Assembly: GCA_903878265.1 (NCBI GenBank)
Contig: CAIRHD010000584.1
Span: 1-39,489 of the forward strand
DNA: 39,489 nt
Reading direction: 5' to 3'
Origin: an uncultured Bacteroidales bacterium
Lineage (GTDB): Bacteria > Bacteroidota > Bacteroidia > Bacteroidales > UBA4417
The translations under genes and the position numbers were made by a program. The notes under the pieces were generated by a model. The model was not told the DNA's origin. It saw nothing but the letters and a program-made list of their open reading frames with translations, and did not search any database. Every line of letters begins with the position of its first letter. The first letter of the stretch is position 1. This document shows positions 23,911-30,526 of this stretch, piece after piece.

Positions 23911-24651
23911 ATGAAAACTTCAGTTTTGATTTCCATTTCTGTTTTTATGGTTTTAACAACCATAAAAACTTCGGCCCAGGTTACAGCCGTAAAATCGAAC
24001 CCCAAGGCTTCCTCTGTTAATAACAATGCCTCACAAAGGCGGGAAACTGTCGCTCCTTTGCTCGGCGGGGGCGCAACAAGCAATCGGCTTCAGCTTCAAG
24101 GAATTGAAGGCGATATTTATATTGGTGCCAACTGGCCTGCTGGAATTGTTTCGCTGCGCAGTGGCGGCATAATAGATGAATATCACTTGAGGTACAACCT
24201 TTTAGCTGACCAAATGCAGTTTGTTACAGGTTCGGACACACTCGCTTTTGGTTCACCACAGGAATTGAAAACGGTTTCGTTCGATGGGCACACTTTTGTG
24301 TACGAGAATTATCAATGCGAAAACGTGATCAGGCAAGGCTACTTTGAACTTGTTGTGCCGGGAAAAAACAGATTGTTGTTAAAAAGGGTGGTAACCTACG
24401 AAATGCCAGATGCATTGACCCCAAATGACAAAACTACGACCACATACCTGATTGATGAATGTTATTTTATCAGCAAAATGGGCAAACCGGCAAATAAATT
24501 GATATGCAACCGCAAAAGTGCCCTTTCAGTTTTAAACGAGCACCAGGAAGAAATGGATGAGTATTTACATACGACTGGAAACAAAGTCCGTTCTACTGAG
24601 GATTTGGTGAAATTGGTTAACTATTACAATGCTTTGGAAGAGCATGAATAA
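23911..24651 (+). CDS. Secreted protein of unknown function
   Basis: A 246-residue exported protein that I do not recognise. The signal peptide is MKTSVLISISVFMVLTTIKT with cleavage after TSA-Q. A low-complexity Ser/Asn stretch (NPKASSVNNNASQRRE) follows, and then a globular domain with GDIYIGANWPAGIVSLRSG, IIDEYHLRYNLLADQMQFV and GHTFVYENYQCENV. The YNLLADQMQF wording is reminiscent of a beta-rich domain frequent in secreted Bacteroidota proteins (RYDIYNDEMEF-like), which carries no assigned function. The C-terminal part (ISKMGKPANKLICNRKSALS...DLVKLVNYYNAL) looks helical. I preferred ATG 23911 over the in-frame ATG at 23890, because the signal peptide begins at 23911. Confidence 0.8.
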   Translation: MKTSVLISISVFMVLTTIKTSAQVTAVKSNPKASSVNNNASQRRETVAPLLGGGATSNRLQLQGIEGDIYIGANWPAGIVSLRSGGIIDEYHLRYNLLADQMQFVTGSDTLAFGSPQELKTVSFDGHTFVYENYQCENVIRQGYFELVVPGKNRLLLKRVVTYEMPDALTPNDKTTTTYLIDECYFISKMGKPANKLICNRKSALSVLNEHQEEMDEYLHTTGNKVRSTEDLVKLVNYYNALEEHE

Positions 24652-24729
24652 CGAAAACTGACACGCCTTTGTCGCCATATTACGGTTAGGTAAAGCCTTG
24701 TTTATAAGCAAAACGCTTGCAAAATTTGC

Positions 24730-24762
24730 TTGGCCTTTTATCGCCCTATAGTTTTATCTTTG
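24730..24762 (+). promoter_or_regulatory. Promoter of the LUD-domain gene
   Basis: TTG (24730-24732), 22 bases, TATCTTTG (24755-24762). This fits the Bacteroidota -33/-7 pattern with slightly long spacing. The ATG follows at 24780, preceded by AAAAAGGGC. Confidence 0.6.
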
Positions 24763-24779
24763 CCTTCTAAAAAGGGCAA

Positions 24780-25454
24780 ATGACTTCAGCAAACAATTCA
24801 ACCGACATTTTCGTAAACGAAATGAATACTTGGCATGGCCAAACAATTGGTAATAAAACCGTTGAGGCTTTGCATAAAAACCGTTTTGATGCCTCATTTT
24901 TCGAAACGCGCGATGAAACCGTGAAAGCAGTGATCGAAATGGTTTCGAAAGGGATGAAAGTAGCATTTGGTGGTTCGCAAACGGCCAAACAACTGAACCT
25001 GCAACAATTGGTATCGGAGAAAGGCGCCGTTATTCTCGATCACAATGCTGCCGGGCTGAGCGATGATCAGAAAATGGAAGTAATGCGCCAACAGCAGATT
25101 TGCGATGTTTTTATATGTAGCAGCAACGCCATTTCGCTTCAAGGCGAACTCTTTAATATTGATGGGCATGGGAACAGGGTTGCAGCCATGTCGTTCGGGC
25201 CGCGAAAGGTAATTGTGATAGCCGGAACAAACAAAATAGTTGCCGACGAAGAAGCAGCCTGGCAACGGATCCGCACAATTGCCGCACCTATAAATTTTAA
25301 ACGCCTCAACAGGCCAAACCCCTGCGCCAAATATGGAGTTTGCATGAACTGTAACCTCACAAGCAGGGGCTGCAATATTTATGTTGCCACAAGGCGCAAG
25401 CCACCGATGATGGATTTTCATGTTTTTATAGTGAACGAGCCGCTTGGGTTTTGA
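24780..25454 (+). CDS. LUD-domain protein (LutC/YkgG-related, DUF162)
   Basis: A 224-residue cytoplasmic protein. The LUD core is visible as DETVKAVIEMVSKGMKVAFGGSQTAKQLNL, DVFICSSNAISLQGELFNIDGHGNRVAAMSFGP and KVIVIAGTNKIVADEEAAWQRIRTIAAPIN. The C terminus has a Cys cluster, NPCAKYGVCMNCNLTSRGCN, typical of the stand-alone DUF162 branch and suitable for metal or Fe-S binding. LutC proteins work with LutA and LutB in lactate oxidation, but neither partner is present here; this gene is alone between a secreted protein and purB. It is therefore better called an LUD-domain protein than a lactate-utilisation enzyme. Confidence 0.9.
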   Translation: MTSANNSTDIFVNEMNTWHGQTIGNKTVEALHKNRFDASFFETRDETVKAVIEMVSKGMKVAFGGSQTAKQLNLQQLVSEKGAVILDHNAAGLSDDQKMEVMRQQQICDVFICSSNAISLQGELFNIDGHGNRVAAMSFGPRKVIVIAGTNKIVADEEAAWQRIRTIAAPINFKRLNRPNPCAKYGVCMNCNLTSRGCNIYVATRRKPPMMDFHVFIVNEPLGF

Positions 25455-25653
25455 TATGTGATTGCTGAAAAGAAAGCAACAGAAACCAAATCGCTCACTG
25501 CAATATTTGTCCCTTTTCGTTGCACAAAAGATAGAGCGGGCTGTTTATTAGCACCAAATTTATCAACACAGTTTAAACTTCATGCTTGATTTCCGCAAAT
25601 GTTAAGTAGATTTAGGTGATTAACGTAAAATTTGTATTAATTTTTTCAAAAAC

Positions 25654-25685
25654 TTGCAATTCATTCATAGGCTTTCATACTTTTG
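25654..25685 (+). promoter_or_regulatory. Promoter of purB
   Basis: TTG (25654-25656), 21 bases, TACTTTTG (25678-25685). Both elements and spacing fit the Bacteroidota consensus. The ATG is 24 bases downstream of the box. Confidence 0.7.
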
Positions 25686-25709
25686 ACCGATTAATTTTAA
25701 TTTTTTGCC

Positions 25710-27062
25710 ATGGATCTAACTATGATCAATGCTATATCGCCGGTTGACGGTCGCTATCGCAAACAGGTTGAACGTCTTTCGTATTATTTCAGCGAAGCTG
25801 CACTAATCAACTATCGCGTGTTTGTTGAAGTTGAGTATTTTATCGCTTTGTACGAACTGCCTCTCGAACAGCTTAAGGATATCGACAAGAAAAAAATTGT
25901 TGAGTTAAGGTCGCTGTGCCGCGATTTCACTTTCACCGATGCACAGGATGTGAAGGAGATTGAAGCAACTACCAACCACGATGTTAAAGCCGTGGAGTAT
26001 TACCTTAAAAAACGCTTCGAGAAAATGGGGCTTGGCAAGTATAAGGAGTTCGTACATTTTGGGCTTACTTCTCAGGACATTAACAACACGGCTCTTCCTC
26101 ACGCACTTAAACTTGCTATGGCCGAGGTAATTGTGCCTCTTTACGACGACCTGCTTGTTAAACTCAACCGAAGGGTAAAAGAATGGAAAAACATTCCGAT
26201 GCTCGCACGCACCCACGGTCAACCGGCTTCGCCAACGCTACTTGGCAAAGAAATTTATGTTTTTGTCGAAAGGTTGAAGCAACAGTTGAAATTACTTAAA
26301 ACCATACCCTATTCGGCCAAATTTGGAGGGGCAATCGGCAATTTCAATGCCCATTATGTTGCGTACCCAGATGTTGACTGGGGTGCTTTTGGTGATAATT
26401 TTGTGGAAAACAGCCTCGATCTCGAACGTCTGCACCATACAACCCAGATTGAGCACTACGACAACCTGGCTGCTCTTTTCGATAACATGAAGCGCATCAA
26501 CACCATACTTACCGATTTGTGCCGCGATATGTGGAGCTATATTTCGATGGAGTATTTTAAACAAAAAATTAAAGCTGGCGAAACCGGTTCATCGGCCATG
26601 CCACACAAGGTGAACCCGATCGATTTTGAAAATGCGGAAGGAAACCTGGGCCTTGCAAACGCTTTGTTCGAACACCTTTCGGCAAAACTGCCTTTGTCGA
26701 GGCTGCAACGCGATTTAACCGATTCAACCGTAACCCGTAACATTGGCATCCCGATTGCCCATACCATGATTGCCATAAAATCCCTTATCAAAGGGATTGA
26801 TAAGCTGATACTTAACGAAGTAAAAATTCAGGCCGATCTGGAAAACAACTGGGCCGTGGTAGCCGAGGCTATTCAAACCATACTTCGCCGCGAAGGTTAC
26901 CCGAAGCCTTACGAAATGCTGAAAGAACTTACTCGCACCAATGCGCATATCGACCAAAACACGATCAATGCCTTTATCGAAAAACTGAATGTATCTGCTA
27001 AAGTGAAAGCCGAACTGAATAAAATAACCCCTTCAAATTATACTGGAAGGTTCGATATGTAA
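25710..27062 (+). CDS. purB: Adenylosuccinate lyase
   Basis: A 450-residue enzyme that eliminates fumarate from SAICAR and from adenylosuccinate in purine synthesis. It is the long, E. coli-like form: it begins INAISPVDGRYRKQVERLSYYFSE and has TSQDINNTA (120-128). His169 in ARTHGQPASPT is the general acid residue. The flexible signature loop GSSAMPHKVNPIDFENAEG (293-311) carries the catalytic Ser. The C terminus, LTPSNYTGRFDM-like (KITPSNYTGRFDM), is as in the family. Full length; the ATG at 25710 agrees with the family N terminus. No other purine gene is adjacent. Codon use is ordinary, so purB marks the end of the core chromosome before the AT-rich islet that follows. Confidence 0.97.
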   Translation: MDLTMINAISPVDGRYRKQVERLSYYFSEAALINYRVFVEVEYFIALYELPLEQLKDIDKKKIVELRSLCRDFTFTDAQDVKEIEATTNHDVKAVEYYLKKRFEKMGLGKYKEFVHFGLTSQDINNTALPHALKLAMAEVIVPLYDDLLVKLNRRVKEWKNIPMLARTHGQPASPTLLGKEIYVFVERLKQQLKLLKTIPYSAKFGGAIGNFNAHYVAYPDVDWGAFGDNFVENSLDLERLHHTTQIEHYDNLAALFDNMKRINTILTDLCRDMWSYISMEYFKQKIKAGETGSSAMPHKVNPIDFENAEGNLGLANALFEHLSAKLPLSRLQRDLTDSTVTRNIGIPIAHTMIAIKSLIKGIDKLILNEVKIQADLENNWAVVAEAIQTILRREGYPKPYEMLKELTRTNAHIDQNTINAFIEKLNVSAKVKAELNKITPSNYTGRFDM

Positions 27063-27204
27063 GGCAAAAACCCAGTCCGAAACTGCGTATGGGATTATTG
27101 GTCTATCGAGGATAGAACCTTTTCTGTTTTTGTAAGCCTTCCATTTTTCAAAGGCAAAACATGAATTGCATAAAAGTTTGGTGGATTGGGTGTTACTTGA
27201 AGGG

Positions 27205-27293
27205 CGACCAACACGAATGAATGTGCGACGGTTTCAATTTATGTAAATTAACCTCCAATCCCTTTAATTTCATTCAACAACGAAGTGTTAGGC
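27205..27293 (-). repeat. attC-like imperfect palindrome downstream of higA
   Basis: Read on the minus strand, it starts GCCTAAC (exact match to the integron R'' box RYYYAAC) and continues ACTTCG, TTGTTGAATGAAA. After a central spacer of 47 bases it closes with TTCATTCG and TGTTGGTC (one mismatch to the R' box GTTRRRY). GAATGAA (27215-27221) pairs exactly with TTCATTC (27269-27275), and CCAACAC (27208-27214) pairs with GTGTTAGG (27285-27292) except at one position. The inner spacer is asymmetric (AACAACGAA on one side only), as the unpaired bases in attC hairpins are. Identity as attC is inference. Confidence 0.45.
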
Positions 27294-27307
27294 TGCGTTT
27301 TGGCTTT

Positions 27308-27343
27308 GTGGCGCACCACTGCGTTTAATTCCTATTTGTTAGC
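27308..27343 (-). repeat. Cassette-end motif after higA
   Basis: Nine bases past the higA stop the minus strand reads GCTAACAAATAGGAATT (27343-27327), followed by the hairpin GTGGTGCGCCAC (27319-27308). The same motif follows the next gene's stop at 27950-27983. Two gene ends therefore share a post-stop sequence. Confidence 0.6.
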
Positions 27344-27352
27344 AACCGTACT

Positions 27353-27721
27353 TTACCTTGTCAGTTGATAGTCATTGATTAATATTTCTGGCGAAAGATT
27401 TAATCTGATAGTTAATTTGCGGATCATCTCAACTGTAAGTTTCCTTTTTCGGTTTAATATTTCTGAAACCCGGCTCTTTCCTCCGATTTCATTGATCAGA
27501 TCAATCTGTTTTAGCTGCATTTCTTCCATTCTTATTTTAATTGCTTCAATTGGATCCGGCGCTTCAATCGGGAAATGCTTTTTTTCAAATTCATCAATCA
27601 ATAATCCAAGAATATCAGCCTCATCGCTTTCTGGCGTTCCAATTTCGGCAGTGAAAATGGTTTCAAGTCTTTTTAAAGCCTTGTTATAATCTGTTTCGGT
27701 TTTTATCGGTATAATATTCAT
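27353..27721 (-). CDS. higA: HigA-type antitoxin with C-terminal helix-turn-helix
   Basis: A 122-residue protein of the COG5499 type. The N-terminal half (IKTETDYNKALKRLETIFTAEIGTPESDEADILGLLIDEFEKKHFPI) is the toxin-neutralising part. The C-terminal half (about 63-118: AIKIRMEEMQLKQIDLINEIGGKSRVSEILNRKRKLTVEMIRKLTIRLNLSPEILI) is an Xre-like helix-turn-helix that would bind its own promoter. It lies 11 bases downstream of a higB reading frame, the usual toxin-first order. The frame is intact, whereas the toxin is broken (see higB), so the antitoxin may now be orphaned. It is AT-rich compared with purB. Confidence 0.9.
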   Translation of the reverse strand: MNIIPIKTETDYNKALKRLETIFTAEIGTPESDEADILGLLIDEFEKKHFPIEAPDPIEAIKIRMEEMQLKQIDLINEIGGKSRVSEILNRKRKLTVEMIRKLTIRLNLSPEILINDYQLTR

Positions 27722-27732
27722 GTCCGTATTTT

Positions 27733-27967
27733 TCAGATTGTGTCCGCATTTATTTTGTCATATTCAGCGTGAGTTCCAATAAACCGGATAAAAACCCATT
27801 GTTTCTCATAGTTGAATTTCGCAACCAGTCGATACGAATTGCCCTTAATGTTAAAAACAATTCTGCTGTCTTTTAAAATACTTGCATTAACGTAAGTCTG
27901 TTTTAACTTCATTCGGAGACTTCCAAATAGAACTCTGCATTAATCGCTGGGCACTTGTGCCGCTCAT
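27733..27967 (-). pseudogene. higB: HigB-type toxin, truncated and frameshifted
   Basis: The C-terminal 55 residues are a clear HigB mRNA-interferase end (QTYVNASILKD, SRIVFNIKGNSYRLVAKFN, WVFIRFIGTHAEYDKINADTI). The preceding family segment IWKSPNEVK lies in another frame; removing one A from the AAAA run (plus-strand TTTT at 27901-27904) would rejoin them. Upstream of SSIWKSP there is no HigB sequence: the first ~30 residues are replaced by cassette-end sequence (27950-27983), in which an ATG at 27967 happens to be in frame. An ATG at 27912 could still start a 59-residue remnant. The toxin should be inactive because the N-terminal half of the fold is gone. Confidence 0.8.
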
Positions 27968-27983
27968 ATTCCTATTTATTAGC
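27950..27983 (-). repeat. Cassette-end motif fused to the higB remnant
   Basis: The minus strand reads GCTAATAAATAGGAATAT (27983-27966), then hairpin GGCACAAGTGCC (27961-27950), then enters higB within about 20 bases. It matches the motif after higA in the first 13 of 14 positions and in layout (motif, then a 12-base hairpin). It begins eight bases after the stop of the gene at 27992. Confidence 0.6.
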
Positions 27984-27991
27984 CACTGTAT

Positions 27992-28594
27992 TTATTCTTT
28001 CACGCAATCAGAATTATATTTTTCTACTAGTGTAACCATGTCAACTCCTAAGAATGCATTACTCTGTTTTATCATTACTACGGCAGAATCGCAATCTTTC
28101 ATATATTCTAGCAAATCTTTTTTGGGTTTGAACCAATTTAACCATTTTAATTCACCGTCATTCTTTTGAAAAAGGTAATTCCCCGTTCTGTTCTGTGCTC
28201 CCATGTCTGGATTGTTAAAGGAAAATAACCTAAGATAACCGTCTACTTCAAGTTTCAAGAACATTACAGAGTCTAATAAATCACTGTTGACCGAATTATG
28301 AGTATAAAAGGTAATTTTTCGGGACAACATTCTATAGGTTATATTATCAAGTGCAAATTGAATTTCTAATGCATCTTTTGGTTTAATTTTTTTCTTTTTC
28401 CCGTAAGAATCAAAATAAATAATACTTTTTTGCAGTTCGAAAAAATAAGGAACTGTCCCGTATATGTTAGTTGGAATATTGAATGTAACCCGAATACTAT
28501 CATTTGGATATATGATCAAACCCTCAATTTTCTTTGCAACTACTGAAATAGCAATTGCTTGAGTTAAAAAAAAGATTAATAATGTTTTGCTCAT
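27992..28594 (-). CDS. Secreted protein of unknown function
   Basis: A 200-residue exported protein; I cannot name a family with confidence. The signal peptide is MSKTLLIFFLTQAIAISVVA. The mature part begins KKIEGLIIYPNDSIRVTFNIP, has a Lys-rich loop (GKKKKIKPKDALEIQFALDN), a YLRLFSFNNPDMG stretch, and ends in a helix-rich tail (KKDLLEYMKDCDSAVVMIKQ...LVEKYNSDCVKE). The FKKDL..YM.DC tail pattern is one I associate with small secreted Bacteroidota proteins whose role is unknown. The gene is strongly AT-rich compared with purB and the receptor gene on either side, which suggests acquisition. It is flanked on both sides by attC-like or cassette-end motifs. Confidence 0.75.
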   Translation of the reverse strand: MSKTLLIFFLTQAIAISVVAKKIEGLIIYPNDSIRVTFNIPTNIYGTVPYFFELQKSIIYFDSYGKKKKIKPKDALEIQFALDNITYRMLSRKITFYTHNSVNSDLLDSVMFLKLEVDGYLRLFSFNNPDMGAQNRTGNYLFQKNDGELKWLNWFKPKKDLLEYMKDCDSAVVMIKQSNAFLGVDMVTLVEKYNSDCVKE

Positions 28595-28628
28595 CTGCTA
28601 AAATTCAGGGGGTTATTTCTATTATGGT

Positions 28629-28727
28629 GGCTAACATTCCCGGACTAAGCGTGGTTGGTTTTGTAATAGGTCAAGTGCGGTTGTAAAAACCAATCATGAT
28701 ACGCCTGTTTTGGCAGCTGATAGTTAT
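28629..28727 (-). repeat. attC-like imperfect palindrome between the two secreted-protein genes
   Basis: Plus-strand GGCTAAC (28629-28635; minus-strand GTTAGCC) stands 35 bases before the ATG of the gene at 28594. Inside, TTGGTTTT (28655-28662) pairs exactly with AAAACCAA (28686-28693), and GCGT (28649-28652 region) pairs with ACGC (28701-28704). The far end (TAGTTATT, from 28721) is a poor partner for GGCTAAC, so one terminal box is degenerate. Confidence 0.4.
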
Positions 28728-28769
28728 TCTTCATCCTCATTTTCTGTTGTACTTGATACTTTATTTCAA

Positions 28770-29510
28770 TTAGTCTTTAACGCATCTAATGGAGTAACCT
28801 CTTTTGGGATTCTCAATGGTACGTGATGTGCCATAAGCCCACCAGTATTCGTATACAACCGGATAAGCAGGATTGTCACTACACCACCAATACCCAAATT
28901 CCCCTTGTAAGCTATAGTTAGCTTTTTGCCAACTTATCAACCTCCCTCCCCCAGGAAGTGCAGTAAAACCTGAATTATTAGTTTGATATTCACTTGAGCC
29001 TTTCCAATGAGCTGTTCCTGCTTCTCTTAGGCCAAGAATATGGTTCTCGGTGTAATAAATAAGTTCAGACCATTCATAATCAGTTGCGACATGCCAACCT
29101 AATGGAGCAACATTTCGGCTATCTAATATGGTATAGTAATTATACAGCCTACCATAGACTTTAGAATTGTTGATATCATTGTTATAATCACAATATGCAC
29201 TATTTGTTAGATTGTACCATTCTGCAGCATCTTTAACGTTTGGTATTTGTTCTCCATTGCGGTATCTTGTAGTTTTCAGGTTCTCAGCCATCCAAACATG
29301 CGTATCTATCTTAATCGTTTTATAAACATTTCCATCTATATCATTTACATTTCCATAAGTTAGATTTGGATTAAAATTCACTCCAACAGTTGGAATTGGA
29401 TCATTAATAGAACCATTGGTATTGTCATCTTTTTTGCAACCCCAGGCTACCTGTGATGCAAGTACTACAAAAATAATCGACGATTTTAAGTAATTGATTT
29501 TCTGTTTCAT
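28770..29510 (-). CDS. FISUMP-domain lipoprotein (Fib_succ_major)
   Basis: A 246-residue surface or periplasmic lipoprotein. The signal peptide ends in VAWGC, so Cys25 is the likely lipidated residue, followed by KKDDNTNGS. The rest is a Fibrobacter succinogenes major paralogous domain (TIGR02145): VNDIDGNVYKTIKIDTHVWMAENLKTTRYRNGEQIPNV, AYCDYNNDINNSKVYGRLYNYYTILDSRNVAPLGWHVATDYEWSEL, GFTALPGGGR, GYWWCSD and the C-terminal GYSIRCVKD. The domain is common and amplified in Bacteroidota and Fibrobacteres; its ligand is unknown. The gene sits 11 bases after a small open frame and is AT-rich like the rest of the islet. Confidence 0.92.
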   Translation of the reverse strand: MKQKINYLKSSIIFVVLASQVAWGCKKDDNTNGSINDPIPTVGVNFNPNLTYGNVNDIDGNVYKTIKIDTHVWMAENLKTTRYRNGEQIPNVKDAAEWYNLTNSAYCDYNNDINNSKVYGRLYNYYTILDSRNVAPLGWHVATDYEWSELIYYTENHILGLREAGTAHWKGSSEYQTNNSGFTALPGGGRLISWQKANYSLQGEFGYWWCSDNPAYPVVYEYWWAYGTSRTIENPKRGYSIRCVKD

Positions 29511-29521
29511 GGTTTAAAGTT

Positions 29522-29707
29522 TTAAGTGGAAAATGCTTTACAATTATTATTAGAATGTCTTATGTCATATTTAAAGAACGTAAAATCTGCTTGAACCAAT
29601 CCCTTGTGTTTTTCGATATTTATAGAAACTACTGTCTTATTTTTGTATCTGTCGATCAGCAATTTACAATATTTGAGTTCCAAACATTCCGATAATAATT
29701 CAACCAT
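29522..29707 (-). CDS. Small hypothetical open reading frame
   Basis: A 61-residue frame (MVELLSECLELKYCKLLIDRYKNKT... ending NNNCKAFST) with no recognised domain, signal peptide or membrane helix. In its favour, its ATG is 18 bases after the GTTAGCG end of an attC-like site, where a cassette gene would be expected to start, and it ends 11 bases before the lipoprotein ATG, as in an operon. Against it, the composition is unremarkable and the frame is short. It could be a decayed fragment. Confidence 0.3.
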   Translation of the reverse strand: MVELLSECLELKYCKLLIDRYKNKTVVSINIEKHKGLVQADFTFFKYDIRHSNNNCKAFST

Positions 29708-29724
29708 CAATAATCATTTATAAA

Positions 29725-29815
29725 CGCTAACAAATGGGTACAATCGGCTTATTTATTTGCTTACAGTTTGCTGTAGTTTAAAAGCGAACCAAAGATATAC
29801 ATAAACGGGTTAGCG
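29725..29815 (-). repeat. attC-like site with perfect CGCTAAC/GTTAGCG ends
   Basis: CGCTAAC (29725-29731) and GTTAGCG (29809-29815) are exact inverted repeats 91 bases end to end. Inside, GCTTATTTATTTGCTT (29747 region) is partly complementary to AAAAGCGAACCAAAGATATA (29780 region) with unpaired bases. Length and end boxes resemble an integron attC site. Read on the minus strand, the site precedes the small reading frame at 29707. Confidence 0.45.
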
Positions 29816-29946
29816 GCTGATTTAAAAGATAAAAATATATTGCCGGGATGCGGGTTGTAAAAACTTCGATAAAGTAAGTTTTACCAAAGTTGTAAATTAA
29901 AAATTGCTTTCTTTTTGTTTTAAACCTACAACCTGCTTCTTTTTGC

Positions 29947-30254
29947 TGTCAATGTGTTCCTTTTCAATGTCAACTGACTACTTGTCGTCGTCAATGTGTT
30001 GTTGTTCGATGTCAACTGACTGTTTGTCATTGTCAATGTGTTATTGTTCGCTGTCAACTGACTGTTTGTCATTGTCAATGTCTTGTTGTTCATTGTCAAC
30101 TGACTGTTTGTCATTGTCAATGTGTTGTTGTTCATTGTCAACTGTCTGTTTGTCATTGTCAATGTCTTGTTGTTCGCTGTCAACTGACTGTTTGTCATTG
30201 TCAATGTCTTGTTGTTCGATGTAAATGTGTTGTTGTTCGATGTAAATGTGTTTT
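29947..30254. repeat. Tandem array of 21/42-base units upstream of the TPP riboswitch
   Basis: About seven 42-base units, each of two related 21-base halves: TGTCAATGTgTTGTTGTTC and gTGTCAACTGACTGTTTGTC. Variation is mostly at a few positions (GTGTT/GTCTT; TTCGA/TTCAT/TTCGC), and the last copies lose the second half. Both strands are open because the period is a multiple of three (minus strand NSQLTMN-NKTLTMT). I treat it as non-coding. Confidence 0.9.
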
Positions 30255-30297
30255 GTTAAGTTCCGAGTGCCAGGTTTCGAGTGCCGAGTGCTGGAAG
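30255..30297. repeat. CGAGTGCC word repeat
   Basis: CCGAGTGCCAGG, TTTCGAGTGC and CGAGTGCTGG run directly on from the 21-base array. This is a short word repeat of a different sequence. Confidence 0.5.
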
Positions 30298-30331
30298 CCA
30301 AATAAGTTTTGGGATAATTGCCACCTATTTT

Positions 30332-30366
30332 TTTGCTCCCATATTAAAATTATTGCCTTACTTTTG
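30332..30366 (+). promoter_or_regulatory. Promoter driving the TPP riboswitch transcript
   Basis: TTTG (30332-30335), 23 bases, TACTTTTG (30359-30366). The predicted start a few bases later places the riboswitch at the very 5' end of the message. Confidence 0.6.
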
Positions 30367-30379
30367 CACATTACAAAAT

Positions 30380-30450
30380 AGGGGTGCCCAAAACGTACGG
30401 GCTGAGATCAAACCCATTGAACCTGATACGGGTAATGCCGGCGAAGGGAT
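30380..30450 (+). promoter_or_regulatory. TPP (THI-box) riboswitch
   Basis: All conserved THI-element parts are in order: GGGGTGCCC, GGGCTGAGATC, an ACCC / TTGAACCTGAT core, ACGGGTAATGCCGGCG, and AAGGGA. CTGAGA forms the pyrimidine-binding pocket and the GCCGGCGAAGG arm the pyrophosphate side in known TPP aptamers. It lies 77 bases ahead of the TonB-dependent receptor ATG, so the receptor should be made when thiamin pyrophosphate is scarce. Confidence 0.96.
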
Positions 30451-30454
30451 GGAC

Positions 30455-30498
30455 AAACTTTAAATGAATGGATTTCCCCTGTTCTCCATTTGAAGTTT
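30455..30498 (+). promoter_or_regulatory. Possible expression-platform hairpin
   Basis: AAACTT (30455-30460) and the AAATG/TGG segment to 30471 can pair with CCATTT (30486-30491) and AAGTTT (30493-30498). The loop contains TTTCCCCT, which could instead pair with the AAGGG at the aptamer's 3' edge. There is no T run, so control may be at translation (inference). Confidence 0.4.
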
Positions 30499-30526
30499 AA
30501 CAAATATCAAAAAAACAAGAATAGAA

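Noticed and set aside
25455-25653. Terminator after the LUD gene
   Set aside because: Pairing of the AAAGAAAGCAACAGAAACC region is weak and no T run follows.
27205-29815. Complete mobile integron
   Set aside because: No integrase gene, attI or cassette promoter is visible; only attC-like palindromes can be supported.
4723-30254. CRISPR array at the tandem repeats
   Set aside because: The units follow each other with no spacers, vary from copy to copy, and no cas gene is present.
29904-30301. Open frames encoding NSQLTMN or LSLSMCC repeats
   Set aside because: Same artefact of a 21/42-base tandem array; three overlapping frames are open at once.
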